Of a DNA stretch of 14,349 nucleotides, positions 13,953 to 14,349 are shown in pieces (the first letter of the stretch is position 1; each line of letters opens with the position of its first letter). Below the pieces are notes generated by a model. That model was not told the DNA's origin. It did no database searches and saw only the letters and a program-made list of their open reading frames with translations. The stretch is from assembly GCA_934643435.1 (NCBI GenBank), contig CAKUCJ010000006.1:1-14349 (forward strand), read 5' to 3'. This DNA comes from an uncultured Collinsella sp. (GTDB lineage Bacteria > Actinomycetota > Coriobacteriia > Coriobacteriales > Coriobacteriaceae). The position numbers and the translations under genes are program-made.

Positions 13953-14122
13953 CCTCGGCAGGGACCGCTCCCATCGGAGGCCCCAGGGCTTACCTCCCAA
14001 ATCGTCCTCGGACATGTCAGGACCCCGCTGCGCGCTTCGCGCGGCGGGGTCCTTCCGTCCTGCGGAAAGATTTGGGAGGTAAGCCCTGGGGCCTCCTGCG
14101 GCAACTGGGGAGGCCGAGGCTA
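13950..14122. repeat. Nested palindromic element after pfkA (28-bp perfect arms)
   Basis: The main arms, 13976-14003 and 14069-14096, are exact 28-bp reverse complements; they begin GGAGGCCCCAGG and end CCTGGGGCCTCC. They enclose 65 bases holding a 15-bp central hairpin with one G-U pair (14019-14033 with 14039-14053) and a small one (TTCCG 14053-14057 with CGGAA 14063-14067). Outside, TAGCCTCGGC (13950-13959, starting with the pfkA stop codon) matches GCCGAGGCTA (14113-14122) exactly, with 16 unpaired bases on each side. It could act as a bidirectional transcription barrier or mRNA 3'-end stabiliser. It could also be a small palindromic mobile element (MITE/REP-like); ends reading TA...TA would suit a TA-targeting transposase. 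No transposase is present. Confidence 0.85.
14019..14053. terminator. Central GC-rich hairpin, possible transcription terminator of pfkA
   Basis: AGGACCCCGCTGCGC (14019-14033) pairs with GCGCGGCGGGGTCCT (14039-14053) with one G-U wobble and a GCTTC loop. The stem is very stable, but it is followed by CCGTCC rather than a U-tract, so intrinsic termination is uncertain in either direction. It is the core of the larger palindrome. Confidence 0.4.
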
Positions 14123-14193
14123 GTCGTCTTCTTGCTGCGGGTGCCTGGTCTGGAGGATTTGGAATGATAGGGGCTCCTGGCTGTTACGAGCAC

Positions 14194-14272
14194 TGACATT
14201 TGTCATGAAATAGCTGGTCATCAGGCTTGCCACCTATAGTTGCGGTAGGGTTGGGGCAGATTCTAACTAGAA
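14194..14272. promoter_or_regulatory. Upstream region of the right-edge gene with two short palindromes
   Basis: The 223 bases between the palindromic element and the last start codon hold TGACATTTGTCA (14194-14205; 5-bp arms) and TTCTAACTAGAA (14261-14272; 5-bp arms). A weak -10-like TATAGT is at 14235-14240. I see no clear sigma-70 pair and no RNA gene. The palindromes are possible operators but short enough to arise by chance. Confidence 0.2.
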
Positions 14273-14345
14273 ATGGTGGTCGATACCGGTTGTTCTCGGC
14301 ATACTCGGCTCATTCGATTACGGTCACCTCAAGAAAGGAACCACC

Positions 14346-14349
14346 ATGG
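14346..14349 (+). CDS. Partial CDS: start codon of the next gene
   Basis: An ATG at 14346-14348 is preceded by AAGAAAGGA (14331-14339) with a 6-base spacer, an excellent ribosome binding site. The window ends one base after it, so nothing can be said of the product. The call rests only on the ribosome binding site and the gene-free region upstream. Confidence 0.5.

Noticed and set aside
1..14349. tRNA, rRNA, CRISPR array, insertion sequence or transposase
   Set aside because: Reading all intergenic gaps showed no cloverleaf, no spaced direct repeats and no transposase-like coding sequence.

Overview
The window is high-GC and gene-dense, with dnaK-poor metabolic content but typical actinobacterial codon use, and it reads like a gut Coriobacteriia genome, most likely Collinsella or a close relative. 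That assignment rests on overall style: GC-rich codons, an LPxTG wall-anchored protein with FIVAR repeats, and an anaerobic flavin/iron-sulfur operon. No taxonomic marker gene is present, so it is an inference.

Left edge (1-378): the first 18 codons of a minus-strand gene run off the left end. A 323-base divergent intergenic region follows, with a perfect 11-bp inverted repeat and a possible structured leader. Positions 379-4194 encode a 1271-residue secreted, wall-anchored protein with an N-terminal FMN-binding domain, two Tp47-like modules, three FIVAR repeats and an LPTTG sorting signal. It ends at a textbook intrinsic terminator (4237-4270).

Core operon (4353-11553): seven genes lie in one direction with overlaps or gaps of at most 25 bases. 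In order they are a triple FMN-binding-domain exported protein, a membrane-anchored single FMN-binding protein, a NapH-like membrane polyferredoxin, a Tat/lipobox ApbE flavin transferase, a membrane-anchored NusG-domain-II protein (EetA-like), a Gx-transporter/EcfA ATPase fusion (EetB-like N-terminus) and an EcfA-EcfT fusion. My reading is a flavin-based extracytosolic electron-transfer system. ApbE attaches FMN to the FMN-binding domains. The NapH-like protein would move electrons, probably from menaquinol or a ferredoxin-like donor, across the membrane to the anchored flavoprotein. The triple-flavin protein and the wall-anchored Tp47/FMN protein would carry them outward. The two fused ECF proteins together form a whole ECF-type transporter (one S-like unit, two ATPases, one T unit) that may supply a flavin or a quinone/isoprenoid precursor. 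No Ndh2-type NADH dehydrogenase is in the window, unlike the Listeria EET locus. The terminal acceptor is unknown.

Right part (11554-14349): a choloylglycine-hydrolase-family Ntn hydrolase behind a membrane anchor (11647-12732) and a 6-phosphofructokinase (12873-13952) form separate units, each preceded by a plausible extended -10 promoter. Immediately after pfkA lies a striking nested palindrome: perfect 28-bp arms, a 15-bp central hairpin, and outer 10-bp arms that include the pfkA stop codon. The window ends at the start codon of a further plus-strand gene (14346). I see no tRNA, rRNA, CRISPR array, insertion sequence or transposase.
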